Positions 43,349 through 56,016 of a stretch of DNA of 64,000 bases are shown here, in pieces. The stretch's first letter is position 1. Each line of letters starts with the position of its first letter. The translations under genes were made by a program, and so were the position numbers. Location of the stretch: NCBI RefSeq assembly GCF_020520425.1, contig NC_079492.1, positions 140,434,361 through 140,498,360 of the forward strand, in the 5' to 3' direction. The notes below the pieces were generated by a model. The model did not search any database. It saw nothing but the letters and a program-made list of their open reading frames with translations, and was not told where the DNA came from. This DNA comes from Spinacia oleracea (taxonomy: Eukaryota > Streptophyta > Magnoliopsida > Caryophyllales > Amaranthaceae).

Positions 43349-46156
43349 ATGGGTGTAAACATGGAATTGGAATTTGATAAATACTGCAAAGTAGATCAGA
43401 GCCCTAGAACTGTTCTTCCCTCCCCACAGCACCCGAAAAGGAGTGAGCGTAGGATTAGAAAGGGAAGACGCAGTTCTAAAAACGAAGATTATGAGATAAG
43501 CTTAGAAAAGGAAGGATTTACAGAGATTAAGTTTCGGAACTATCGAAGTGTTTCTTGTAAGAATCTGCCATCAGGGGATGTTGAGTTGGAATGCAATGAT
43601 TTTCTGAGGCGCGGCTCAGTGTATCAGAGCTCCACAGATAGGAGATTTGGGAAGCCAGAAACTCGAGGTGGGCGAAAGAAAGTTGAGTTTTCAGTCAATA
43701 GTGAGACACCCTTCTCCTTTAGTATTCTAGATTCTATTTGTGGTTCAGATGAGGAAGTTCAAGCTGAGACTGAACAAAAGAGATCATCAACTATATCATT
43801 AACTTCAGATTCAGTATCTTCTTCTGCTAAGCTTCCTAGACAACCGTGTTTTATGAATTTGAAAGAGCGACAGAGCGATTCGGGGGCATGTGCTCAGAGG
43901 GACTCAATGGAAAATCAGAAGTTCAAATGTGAAAAAGTGAGGAGTCCTTCGAACAATGCTAATGCCCTCAAGGAGAGAGACTCTCTGAGTTTGAACAAGT
44001 CTCTCTCTGCCAAGCTTGCAATGCCACATTCCCCAACTCATTCAGAAGGGGATAAAACCAAAGAAAGCCCAAAAACCCGTTTCAAAAAGATGTTTGACCC
44101 ATTTACAAAGTCTAAATCTCATCGAACACCTTCGTATGATGCCAAATTATCCAGCTTAGCAGATATTGGGAAAACTAAAACTCTAAGGAAATCCTTATTA
44201 AATGATTTTTCAAGTGTGGTGCCAAATGTGGAGGCTGCAGGAACCCCGCCTGTAAGGAAAGAACCGCAGCAGGTTATCCCACCATGCTCACCTGCTCATC
44301 TCAGAGGCAATCTCAAGATGGAACAGAAGCATGGAGTCCCATATTTTGAGTTCTCAATGGCACACTCTGAGGATTTATTTGTGGCGAAAACATGGAAGGC
44401 AGAAAATGCACTTAACTGGGTGTATACTTTTCATTCTGTTCAGGGAAAAAAGAGAAGTAACGCAAGTGGTTGGGGAATCAAGTATAGCAACAAAGATTCT
44501 CCCATGGTTGGTCAGATGCAGGTACAATGTTACTTGTGTTCAGAGTTACGAGGCGGTGGAGCTTTTAGCAACTCGATGATGACAGAATTCGTGATGTATG
44601 ACATTGCTCATGCAAGGAAAAGTGTTACTGCTGAAGAAGAGATCAACTGCCCTGAAAATTTCAAACCTTTGGGTGTTTCTACTGAAAGTTTGGCAGAAGG
44701 AAATATTGAATTGGATGATTTATTTGGTCTTTCGAAGCCTAGACTGCCAACCACAAATGCAGCTGACCGTTGCAGTGCAGATTTCTCGACTCCTTACCCG
44801 TGGACCCAAGCGGATTTGAGGCCAAGCTTTGAAATTGCAGCTGTTGTTGTTCAAGTTCCCTTTGAGAAAAGAGAGAGCTTAAAATATAAAAGGGGGGATA
44901 AACTTAGTGACCTAGTGACAAAGGACATGCATGATGATAATAACCATGTAAAGGTGAATGTAGTGACCCCATTGGGGAACCATGGTTTGCCAAGTAGTGA
45001 TGAAAGTAGAGGGGCTTCTCCATTGCTCGATAGATGGAGGTTGGGTGGAGGCTGCGATTGTGGTGGATGGGATATGGCTTGCCCGCTTGTTGTCTTTGGC
45101 AATCCAAGTACTCAATGCATGTATGAGCATTCCCTTTTAGACAGGGGTCAGCCTCTCAATCTCTATGTTCAGGTAATTTCTTTTCTTATGCAAAATCTTG
45201 AGACTTTTTCAAATGAGAATATTTATTATCAATGTTTCATTGGCTTTTCCTGTTTGCATTTTTGTATCTTTTTGAAATCAATGACACCCTTTAGTTATTA
45301 CATAGGGTAGAACCCTAAATTACCCAACATGATGCATACAAAACTGGTCTACTTTCTCACTGTTAACTGTAATAGAAGTTGGTGATGATCATTATGTTTA
45401 CATTACTTTTGTGAAGTGTACGCCCTCACTTCAAGGACCAAGTCCCCTTATTGTTGTCTTTCCGCATTCTTGTAAGATCGGTCCAGTTCACCTGATAGTT
45501 TAGCTTAAGCACTTATCAATTGTTTACCCAAAAACTGTTATTGAAAAGTGTAATAGAAAGGCCTGCACTTTCTGGGAGTAAGCAAACCGGTGTCATAAAT
45601 ATAGCAAAAGCAGCCTCTGTGGATCTGCCTCCCTAAGTGTGCCTTAAAACTTAATTGAGCGCCACAAACCCAGAAACCAGAACTTGATGTCAGTAACATA
45701 AATCTCCTGGCAGTGTCGAGGGGATGTGACACACAAATAGTCAAATACCTTCGAATTTTTGTCTTCTAATTTTAATATTTTTTTTTCACCTGGAGGTTTG
45801 ATGCAAAACTGAAATTTCTTTTATAGGGAGGAAAAGAAAACATGCCAGCTTTGACCATAACAATCACCGAGAAGGGGAAATATGCAGTAGACTTCCATGC
45901 ACAACTATCAATATTACAGGCTTTTGCAGTCTGTGTTGCTATAATGCACACAACAGAAGCTTCCAGCTTGGTTGAGCAAGAGAAAAACAAAGAGTTGTTG
46001 CAGTGTAGCTCCTTGAAGGTCCTGGTTGAGGATGAAGTGAAGATCTTGATTGAAGCAGTTACAGAAGAGGAAAAGAAGAAAGTTGCAAAGACAGCTGAAG
46101 CACATCAGCCATCTTTTGTGCTCAATCCACCCTTTTCTCCTATTGCCCGAGTGTAG
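43349..46156 (+). CDS. DUF3527 domain protein
   Basis: Two coding exons, 43349-45172 and 45827-46156, joined in phase 0; 717 aa. The start is the first ATG after the acceptor at 43332 and gives MGVNMELEFDKYCK. Residues 1 to about 325 are basic and serine-rich (RRIRKGRRSSK, repeated SP and SL words), without a known fold. From about 329 (VPYFEFSMAHSEDLFVAKTW) to the end is the plant DUF3527 domain, including a Cys/Gly motif GGGCDCGGWDMACPL near 565 and the terminal FVLNPPFSPIARV. Plant proteins of this family have no established biochemical role that I can name. No signal peptide or membrane segment is evident. Both frames are intact. Confidence 0.85.
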
Positions 46157-47285
46157 CTCATTTAGTTTTATTACTAAAACTGGAAACAAAATCTGCATAA
46201 CTCTTGCATTTCAGGGCCAAATTGCAAATTTTACATCTGATCCTGAATGGAGAAGCGTGAAGGACCACTGGTAAAGTTTACATGTCAAAACCTCCGAAGA
46301 TGTTCTGAAAGCGGAGAGTAAACTTGGTGTATTTGTTCAGTAGCAAGACTTTCAGAAAGGAAATATACTGTCTATATTTGGTAGACCATAGTGAGGGGTA
46401 AGATCATCTGATCATTTTAGGCGGAATAGATAGGTTTCTCCTTTTATTTTTCATTTTCTTGTACCTTACTTTTGTTTTTGTATTTCTTTTTTAATCTCCT
46501 TGTCATCTAAATTCAATTTTGTAAGTTATAGAGCATTAGAGAAAGAGACTAGTTGAGTGTTATGGTTCCAAACATAAGGTCACGGTAGAATTTGGAGCCA
46601 AAAAGAAAAGCTGTTGTATTTTAGCAGATATATATTGCAAATAATGTAATAAATCTTATGATAAGTATTTTATGCAGAATGCCATTCTGCTTTTAGTCAT
46701 TGGATTGTGGCTGATTTCTTCATCATTCTTTGGCTGTGAACTCTGAAACTGAAGGTCTATCAACTACAGGTTTGATTACTTGTAGCGTTGTAAGGTCCGA
46801 GTTCTGTGTCAACCTCATACCGTGTCACCAATAGCAGCCAGAAACGCCAAGCCGGTCAATTCTCTTATGGGCATGTGTATCATTTTAATTCATTCCAAAA
46901 GGGTTGTTTCTATTTACTGATTTGATTATTTCTTTTCTATAGAAAGTAGAAGAGAGGATAAAAAAACTAAAAGTAAAAAACAAAGAAGTCAAAAGAACAA
47001 GAACAGGAGAAGGTTTCAACTTGCAATATGCAATTACTTGCTCTGAACAAAAATAGGACTCTTGCTTGCTCAAGTATACGCCGGTGTACAACATTTCTCT
47101 CGGAGTTTTACATTTTGTACAGAATCTATACAATAAAATTGTGAATGTAACTTCCAAAGCTCACTCTATTATATATATGAACTCGGTGAAGCAGTGAATT
47201 TGATTTACATCTTTGAGCAAAAATGAGTGTACCACTCTGTCAAACAGATAAACAAATGAATGAATGAGTTTCAATCTTGTAATGC
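46157..47285. other. convergent intergenic region
   Basis: Contains the 3'UTR of the DUF3527 gene (plus strand) and of the carrier gene (minus strand), which converge here. No other gene or bounded repeat is seen. Confidence 0.5.
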
Positions 47286-50200
47286 TCATAATGACAATAG
47301 TGGATCGTCATTGCTATCCTGTTTATGCTGCAACATCTCTGATTTTCGTGAAAAACTCTTCAAAAATTCATATGAAGCAAAAAACAATGCTCCTTGGGAC
47401 ATATACATAGCAAGCCTCGGAATCAAGCCCCTGATATCAAAAGCCCTGACTTTGATCAGAAAATTCCCATACGGTGAAGATGGAACTTATAATTGACAAG
47501 GAAAAGAAAATAAAAAAGTATTTTCGTAAAACTATTATTCTCTATTATGTTTACCGGGACGGAAACTATGACAAAACAGCAAAAGTAGACATATGTGAGC
47601 AAATAATTTTTCCGTTGGTCAATTTAGTTTAGCATTTTCGCTTGTTTTTACTTCTTACAAGCCAAGCAGCAGAAAATTGCGTAAAATCACTTGTTTTTCA
47701 ATAGTTTTCCTTAGTAACAACCAAACATGTGAAATATAAATAAGGAATATTTTCTATTTTTTTATTTTATAGTATTCCCAATTTAACTTTCCCATACATT
47801 TCCAACTAACTTAGTTCTTAAACATGGTATAAGTGTGAAATTTTGAATGTTTGGTGCTTGAAGAGGAAAACCATCCAACTTTCTCATTCTTCTTAGGCTT
47901 CTCTTTTGTGTTTTTGTAATAATTGAAGCACATTGTTTTTTTTTTTGCTTAATCTTTAAGTCAAAGTTTTGAAATAAAAATTATAAAGCTACAAAAGCCA
48001 AGGGCAAAAAAGATTATGATTCACCATGACTTCCAGGGATCACACAATAGGATAAGCAGTTTGTGAAATAAAACTAGCCTGTGCTTTTTGGCTTTTCAAT
48101 ATGAAAAACAATTCTCAAAACACGATACAGAAAATTCCGAGGCAATGTTCAAGACCCACCACAATAAGATCCATATATTTGATAGTTTGAACCCCATTAT
48201 AATTGCCCAAAAAGAAAACTGCTCAGAAGTTGGTACCTGTAAAGGCCTCTAAAACCTTCATGCTCCTGGATATCTTGAAGGGCGTTAAGAATGCTACGAT
48301 ATCTCTGTGTAGATCCAGGAATCTGCTTCAATAAAAGTTCTTTGTCACAATCAGTATTATGTCAAGTACAGTAAAAGACAACAATCAAACTCTAGCTTAA
48401 ACATGATATCCTATTGGGACAACTCAAGTTCTCAGCTCCAATGCTCGCATCATATGGTTCTTATAATATTTACACTGTTTTTCTAAAATTGATAATCCCA
48501 TACCCATATACTATCCAGGGATAAGCTAAAACTAGATATGTTCAGATTTCAAAACATACTCTCACTTAAATGGAGTGTTCGAGAGAGGATAAAAAAAGCA
48601 ACTATCATAAAGGATATCTTAGTGAAATCGTGACGAATCCTTAATTATGGGGGATCGGGAGTTGAGCATTGAGAGATTCGAGACTATTAATTCTGGACAG
48701 AGGGAGTATACATTATGACCTGGCTTGAATTATAGACTACGGGAGTTTAGCTAAAACATATATGAGTTGCCAACAGACCTGAGTTTGTAATCTGGTTTTC
48801 ACCACATCAAATGGAGTAGAAAACAAAGCAGCAGTTGATCCAGCCAGTCCTCCACATAACAGCTGTACACGGATTTCAGATCAAGGGATAAGTAGGTAAA
48901 CCATGTGTTAGCAATGGGAAAATAAGTAAACCTCATACATCTATTTTCTTGCTCAATCAATATTCTTCAATAAAACAGTTCAAGCACACTAAAAAAACAA
49001 ATAGCTGAGCGAGCTCTATAAGAATACCAAACTTAAATGTGCAGGACGCAAGTCTACAAGCAAAAGTGAACATTGAACAAACCGTTTGCGAAGTACTAGG
49101 TTGTTTATTGTGTGGTTGTGATGACATAAGCATTTGCTTCAGGCTTTCATATGTGTAAAACTGCATAGATAAGAATAAAACCCTGAATAATTTGCCTTCT
49201 TGGAGATAAATGAAGGATAAAATGTAAGAAAATTTAGATTGATATAAGGCCTCACTTTGATGATTGAGTGTGGTACATTCCTGCAGAGTACAGCACCCCA
49301 ACCAGTGTACAGAGAACGTAGACCTCCAGTGTCGATGATTCTCTGCACTGCATTCCTGGAAATAGACAAACATAACACAAGCTTAATCCTTTAATAGCTG
49401 TTTCTGAGAAGATGAACAAACCAAATGACTTCATTTTGGATAAGAGTAAAGGATTGCATAAGTTATTCTTTTCCTGCCTTTTAAGATGCTCCACAAAGTT
49501 ACAATAACTCAAAGGTTCATTAAGTACTATTTACAGCACGAGACTGCTTAACAAGGTAGCAAAACACATCGAGCCACACATTTGACATATCTAACATATT
49601 GTGCCATATGGAGGTGAGAAAAGATTCCCAGAAACTTTGATTTACAGTGGAGAGTTTCACAGAGAAGTTTATTTTCAAAGCATCACCAAATTGCATGGTT
49701 GGTCAGCCATCAAATGTACTATGTACATTGATTTAGGAAACCTGAAGTCTAAGCAGTCAACAAATTACAACTGTACAACATGAACATCATTAGACAGGGA
49801 TAATAGCAAAATACCAGCAGTTTTGATACTTTAAGTTGACTTGCATCTGCTGCTTTATACGCTCACTGGGAGTAAACACAACTGATGTAGCTATACTTGC
49901 ACAACCACCTGCAGTGCAATGAGCAACAGACTGATATTCCTGTAAGCAATAAATAATCAGGCTTTACATGAGGAAACTATGATGAAAAATAAAAGGGAAC
50001 AGAAGCCTATAAAGCACTGGAATGAAAATACAGAAGCTAGAGTAAAACAATTCATCTAACTCAGCTAAATTTTGAAATACCAGCAACTGTGAAACCTAAT
50101 CAAGCGAAGTTTCAATCAGATAAACAAATATATAATGAAGATTATGCAAGAAGAGACCTTTGCAACAGATGGAAGCAAGAATTCCTTCACTGATTCATAT

Positions 50201-51668
50201 GTGAAGGTGTAGATGGCAGAAATAGGTGCAGATGTGGTGACGTTGCTAGTTATTCCACGATATAGTCCAGGTAATCCTGAAAAAGAATCCAGCTCCAATA
50301 TGAAAAAAATACTTCTTACGTAACAAATAGAATACTGAAACAACAGATAAAATGGAACCCAACTCTTGCCTGAATGAGAAAAAGAGATAGGAAAGCAATA
50401 CAAATTTCATTAGAACACATCATACCTCTCTCAGAAAGTACTGTTTTCCCTATGTAACAAATAGATTTCTGTCCAGGTTGACAAGATTGAACGATAGTTT
50501 TAATTGTATCTATTGGATGTAAACATAGACTAACAACTATGCCAGCCAAGGCGCCTGAAACAGCATGCTCTTGTTTAGCTAGTAATGGATGAGGCTTGTT
50601 TGTTACAGCTGAGCAGCTCTCACTTTGATATTTCTGTTGAGAATTGATATTCTCACATATTCTCATTTCATTCTCCGTGCAATGATCGCCCTCCACACTG
50701 AGCTTAGTTGGCTCATGAGTAGAATCTGGAGCTGAAGTGCTCACATGGTCATCCAGATGCAGTTCCAAACTCAAAGCCATAGGCATACTGGCTGCAAAAT
50801 GTTTTTTCTGGACCCCAAGAAGGAGATTCTCTGTATACAAAAAGGACTCAGATGCTTTTCTATGCATGGTTTCATCACTTCCACCAGAGGATAGATCCTT
50901 GAAGTTGGGTGTATCAACACACATCTCAATATTTCCAGTCTCCGCATTGCTAGAACTCACTTCATTTCCTGATACGGGACAATAATGACGGACAACAGCC
51001 TTGGAGGCGAAGGCCTCAATAATCTTCTTGGCCTCATAGGACACAGGCATAGGAAGCTTTGGTGAAATTGAAATTTGGCTCATCCATCCATATCTATTCA
51101 TTAAGCTGTAAAGAGTTCCAACGTTTGTAAGAGTCTTCCCTTTCAACCAGACATCATTCTTAACGGAACTATCATTTTCTCTTCTCGAAAAAAAATTATC
51201 AACAAAATGGTCATTACATAGGATATAATGCGTTCTCCGAGTTGCTCTAACGAACTTCAAACTTCGATGCATGATGCACGAAAAATAGCTGGTAGAGTTT
51301 AAGTCAACATGAAGGCATCTGCTGTCTAAGGAATTAACTAGGCTAAAATTATCATTCCCAGCCAGTAAACATGAATCATTTTCCTTTTGACAAATAGTGC
51401 CTGAGCGGTCAAAGCTTGCTTTCGGTTGGTTACGTGCAAGAGAGCGACTAGCACAATCCCATATGTGTCCCACTGCGGATATGAGATCATTTGTACTCAG
51501 AATCTCAGGAGACTGTGATGTCAAGTTTTCCCTTGCATGGTTGTTGTCATTTGATGAAATGTGTACATCACTTTCATCAGCAATCTCAACGCAAGGACCC
51601 TTAAGTGGTTTAGCCCCGAATTTTATTGATTGCTGACTGTGAGAGGGGTTTTTGTAAGACTTCACCAT
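47286..51668 (-). CDS. mitochondrial carrier family protein with long N-terminal extension
   Basis: Eight coding exons on the minus strand, all junctions agreeing in phase: 51668-50426, 50276-50158, 49939-49815, 49355-49256, 49160-49083, 48862-48779, 48322-48237, 47430-47286; 659 aa. Residues 1 to about 361 are a hydrophilic, Ser/Asn-rich extension with no fold I recognise. From 362 on are three carrier repeats with signature motifs PIDTIK (385-390), PSERIK (478-483) and PFDVVK (572-577), each followed by its EG/G-LYRG-type segment (GLYRG, SLYTGW, GLYRG). Six transmembrane helices of an inner-membrane (or plastid) transporter are expected. The carrier half resembles the S-adenosylmethionine-carrier branch, but the substrate cannot be read from sequence. 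The start is the first ATG of the long exon (acceptor at 51701); an upstream coding exon cannot be excluded. Confidence 0.85.
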
Positions 51669-51700
51669 ACTCTGTATCTTACAAGTCACTGCAGAGGAAC

Positions 51701-53437
51701 TCTGGCAAGAGAAAACGAAGACTATTATGATCATTGACATAACATGCATTACCAAGCAGTTATATATGCATACATGTCAAATATATGTTCTATTGTTCTC
51801 CTATACTCAATTTTTTTGTGGCATATATCAAACTCAAATTATAAACAGGAGACCTGTTGAGCAGAAAGTAACAATATAAACAGCAAAATCTCAAACGGGG
51901 AAAGGTAATAATATGAATAGATAGGATGACTTGAAGAACCATGATGAGCTGATATTAAGTTGTTAGAACGCTGAAACCCCTCCCAAGCTCCTACATTTTC
52001 AAAAACATACTTATATATCCTACAAAAGAGAAAAGAGAAGTAATAAGATGTCAAAAGCACACGTAGAGATATTCCCCCTGGTTTGACCAATGTATAAAAA
52101 AGCTCAAGGCACACCAAGGTGAAAGGGGTCTTGTTGTGCTTGGCCACGCTTCGGTGCGCCCCTTTGAATGTGCCTCGCCTAGAACAAAAAAAACGCTTGC
52201 CCTCTATCGCCTAGACGCGCCTTTTCATACACTGGATCTGACAAACTAATCATTATAAGAAAACACCAACCAAAAACCTTATTGTTCAGTGATTAACTTG
52301 AACAGAACAAGCAAACCTTATGAGAAAGGTAGGAAAAAGAACATCACCATTTCAATTAACAGCTTCGTATACTAACTATCCCCAATTAACAGATAGATCA
52401 GCTACCACTTTGCAATATTTTACCCTGGTTAATATGAGATTTAAACTAAAATCCAAATAAAATTCTATCTTGTTGGTTCCTAATAGCACGGCTTATGAGA
52501 ATGGAACTACATTTATACATGCTGAAGTAACTCTCTCACATTCACGGAACTTGTAAAGAGACAATTGTCAAGCCTAAACTTTGAAACAGCAGGCATTTAA
52601 GTTTATAGACATAACAAAATCATAATTGACCAAAGATGTGTGATATACCGCTGTGCAAATAATCAATAGCCCATAAGAGATTATGAGAAACAAAGTATAT
52701 AATATAAACTCAGACAGACATGGTTTAGCAAGATGTGTTTACCTCTCACAGTGTCACTCCCCTCCCAGCTATCCACATTGGTACAGAAAAACCATCAAAG
52801 AAACAAGCTCCCTGGTTTAATTACAGAATGCAAAAAATCATTATACAATCTTCAACATCCTCCATCCAATTCATAGCCAATGGCATTTATAAATAGCGGG
52901 GATTTTCACCGTATACCCAATGGCATTTATAAACAGAATGAACGAGGTATTACACAAATAACTACTCCGAATATGTCTATATCCCATTACAACCCAACTT
53001 GAATATTTGCCCATCAGTATTTTAATCACAATTTTTTCAAGCGTCAATATTTCATCACAAAAACAGCTAAACCAAGACATTCAATCAATGAAATGTTGCA
53101 GAAATATAGTGGGATATCACACCGAAGTCCAGATTACAAACAAAATTATGATTAATTAACAATAACTTCTACTGTGTATAAAAGCTAATGAACTTCAAAT
53201 GCATCAATGTCAAAGGTTCGGATTTTGAATCTAAATTAATTGTGTAGAAGGGTGTTTAAATTGCTCAAACCTGAATGAAGTTGACCCAGTAGCAGCAGAA
53301 AGCATCTCCGTGAAAATCTTAAGAGTTCAATTGTTTCAGCAAACAAAATTGCTGGGTTTTTGTTAGGGTTTAAAATTAAAATAGTGGGAATAATAACTCG
53401 ATTAATTGAAGTGCTGAACGAAGCGCATTTTTATATG
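51701..53437 (-). promoter_or_regulatory. promoter, leader exon and 5'UTR intron of the carrier gene
   Basis: The minus strand has TATAAAAA at 53428-53435, a leader from about 53400, and a donor TTCAG|GTTTGAG with the exon ending at 53271. The leader contains an ATG at 53305. If the leader is spliced directly to the acceptor at 51701, this opens a 16-codon upstream ORF ending before the main ATG. The intron would be about 1.6 kb and includes an AGGCGC/GCGCC-rich patch near 52.1-52.2 kb that looks like a decayed repeat. Confidence 0.5.
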
Positions 53438-53804
53438 GGCAAATGAAAAGTTTCTAATCTAATTGGAATATGATTTTGCTTAATTGCTCAGCAGAGGAAC
53501 AGAACAGATAATATTATTTTCCTTTTTTTCGCGGTGGTATTTTTTTAGAACTTTATAAAAAAAATTGCTTACCTCAAGTCCTCAACCCCTCAAGGCTCAA
53601 GCTAACAATGTTTGTGGGTCGGATCATGTTTTAGGTCGTGTCCACATGTTTCATTGTTTTGGGACTATACAATTCCATCTCATATCAGATTTATTTGTCT
53701 TGTGTCGGGTCAGGTCGGGTTGAAAATCTCAAAGGCGGCATGCGTATACATGACTTAAGCCCATGTGTCGTCGACTCGTTGTGTCAAAGTCGGGTCATGT
53801 CTTT
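53438..53804. other. spacer between the carrier promoter and the AT-array element
   Basis: Contains a GGGTCGG/GTGTCGGGTC-rich patch (53.61-53.80 kb), in style like the hAT MITE at 29.1 kb but without definable ends. No gene. Confidence 0.4.
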
Positions 53805-54169
53805 GGCCTTGTTTGGCAAGTGGTTTTTTGCTGGCTTTTTGGTTGGTTTTTGGCTGTTGGCTTTTTAATCTGGTCAAACAGCTAAAAAATATGTTTGGTA
53901 ACTGGCTTTTTAGCTTGATGAAAAACCATCTTTTCCGCCAAAAATGAAAAAGCTAGTGGCCTTGTTTGGCAAATGGCTTTTTGCTGGCTTTTTGGTTGGC
54001 TGTTGGCTGTTGGCTTTTTAATCTGGTCAAACAGCCAAAAAATATGTTTGGTAACTGGCTTTTTAGCTTGCTGAAAAGCCAGCTTTTTCGCCAAAAATGA
54101 AAAGCTAGTAACACTAGCTTTTTGGAGTTGGCTTTTGGCTTTTCACTATCTAAATTACTTTTTTATCCT

Positions 54170-55480
54170 TGTTTTTTACTAATTAATTAATAATGAATAA
54201 TTAATAATTAATAATTAATAATTAATTATTAATTATTAATTATTAATTATTAATTATTAATTATTAATTATTAATTATTAATTATTAATTATTAATGATT
54301 AGTGATTAATGATTAGTGATTAGTGATTAGTGATTAGTAATTAGTAATTAGTAATTAGTAATTAGTAATTAGTAATTAATAATTAATAAATTAATAATAG
54401 TAATTAGTAATTAATAATTAATAATTAATAATAATAATTAATAATTAATATTAATAATTAATATTAATAATTAATATTAATAATTAATATTAATAATTAA
54501 TAATTACAGAGTATTAATTAATTACTAATAACTAAAAGTGAATAATTAATTAATAATTAATCATTAATTATTAAAGATTAATTAATAAATAATAATTAAT
54601 AATTGTTATTAATTTAATTATTATTAATTTAATTATAATTAATTATTAATTATTAACCATTGATTATTTATTATTAGTTATTAATTATTACTCCGTAATT
54701 ATTAATTAAAATAATAATTTATTATTACTATTGCATAAAGTAATTTATTTTTAATTTATATTTTATTTATTTGTAATTACCTTTTACCCGTACACAATAC
54801 ACAGTATGTATTAAAAAATGAATAAAAGACATTAAATGTCCTTAAATGTCATTTTACGTAGCTACAGCCAACATCCAACAACTGATTTTACCAAACATAT
54901 TTGTAACCAATCCATGGTCAAACAGCCAACAAAAGCAGCCAGCTTGAACAGCCAGTCAAACCAGCCAAGTAAAACAGCCGACAGCCAACAGCCAACAGCC
55001 AATTGCCAAACAGGGCCAGTAACACTAGATTTTTGGAGTTGGCTTTTGGCTTTTCACTATCTAAATTACTTTTTTTGTCCTTGTTTTTTACTAATTAACT
55101 AATAATTAATAATTAGTAATTAATAATTAATAATTAATGATTAATGATTAATAATTAATGATTAATGATTAATGATTAATGATTAATGATTAATGATTAA
55201 TGATTAATAATTAATAATTAATAATTACTAATTAATAATTAATAATTAAAAATAATAATTAATAATTAATAATTAATAACTAATAACTAATAACTAATAA
55301 CTAATAACTAATAATTAATAACTAATAAATGGAGTAATAACTAAAAGTTAATAATTAATAACTAATAACTAATAATTAATAATAAATAATTAATAGTTAA
55401 TATTTAATAATAAATAATTAATAGTTAATATTTAATAATTTTTAATTTTTAATAATTAATAATTAATAATTAATAATAAT
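54170..55480. repeat. TAAT/TTA arrays, almost pure AT
   Basis: Two arrays (about 54170-54770 and 55090-55480) of ATTAATTA, TAATAAT, TGATTAA and TAACTAA words arranged in homogeneous blocks that change unit from one to the next. Most units are self-complementary. The two arrays lie at the same place in the two duplicated halves of the surrounding element. Confidence 0.85.
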
Positions 55481-55486
55481 TTATTA

Positions 55487-55734
55487 CTCCCTCTGTCCCA
55501 AATTAGTTGTTACACTTACCTTTGCACAAAGTTTTAGGTGATAAGTGGTTGTTTGGTTATCAATTGTTATTTTATTGAAAAAGTAGATGTGATAAGAGTT
55601 AGTGGGGTATTTTTTAATTGAATGAGAGAGGGCGTGGGGACAAAAAAAAAGTTAGTGGGAAGAGAGAGACAATATAATAATTGTGGGGTCATTCTTAATT
55701 TAGAAGTGTAACAACTAATCTGGGACAGAGGGAG
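55487..55734. mobile_element. Stowaway-type MITE inside the AT-array element
   Basis: 248 bp flanked by TA. Left end CTCCCTCTGTCCCAAATTAG and right end CTAATCTGGGACAGAGGGAG. It inserted in the second half only of the duplicated element, so it is younger than that duplication. Confidence 0.9.
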
Positions 55735-56016
55735 TAATACTAGAGTAATTTATTTTTATTTTATATTTTATTTCTTTGTAATTACGTTTTACTCCGTACA
55801 TAATACAAAGTATGTATTTAAAAATGAATAAAGGACATTTAATGTCCTTAAATGTCATTTTACATAGCTACAGCCAACAACCAACAACTGATTTTACCAA
55901 ACATATTTGTAACCAATCCATAGTCAAACAACCAACAAAAGCAGCCAACTTGAACAGCCAGTCAAACCAGCCAAGTAAAACAGCCGATAGCCAACAGCCA
56001 ATTGCCAAACATGGCC

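Larger units (their letters stand above)
53805..56016. mobile_element. duplicated inverted-repeat element with TAAT arrays
   Basis: Left termini GGCCTTGTTTGGCAAGTGG (53805) and GGCCTTGTTTGGCAAATGG (53958) pair with right termini CCAATTGCCAAACAGGGCC (ending 55017) and CCAATTGCCAAACATGGCC (ending 56016). Near-repeats show an internal tandem duplication: TAACACTAG..TTTTTGGAGTTGGC at 54106 and 55020, and GACATT..AATGTCCTTAAATGTCA at 54830 and 55835. The ends consist of GGCTTTTTGGCTGTTGGC words. No protein is encoded. Termini of this kind occur in plant hAT and Harbinger MITEs; the superfamily is not settled. Confidence 0.65.

Noticed and set aside
46202-46275. Apparent extra exon after a TTTCAG acceptor downstream of the DUF3527 stop
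   Set aside because: The preceding exon already ends in the typical family C-terminus (FSPIARV) followed by a stop, so this is more likely 3'UTR.
48690-48712. GGACAGAGGGAGTATAC, a Stowaway-like right terminus in a carrier intron
   Set aside because: No matching left terminus was found, so an element cannot be bounded.
52080-52240. GCGCC/AGGCGC-rich patch in the carrier leader intron
   Set aside because: Looks like a decayed repeat, but no termini, duplication or coding sequence could be found.
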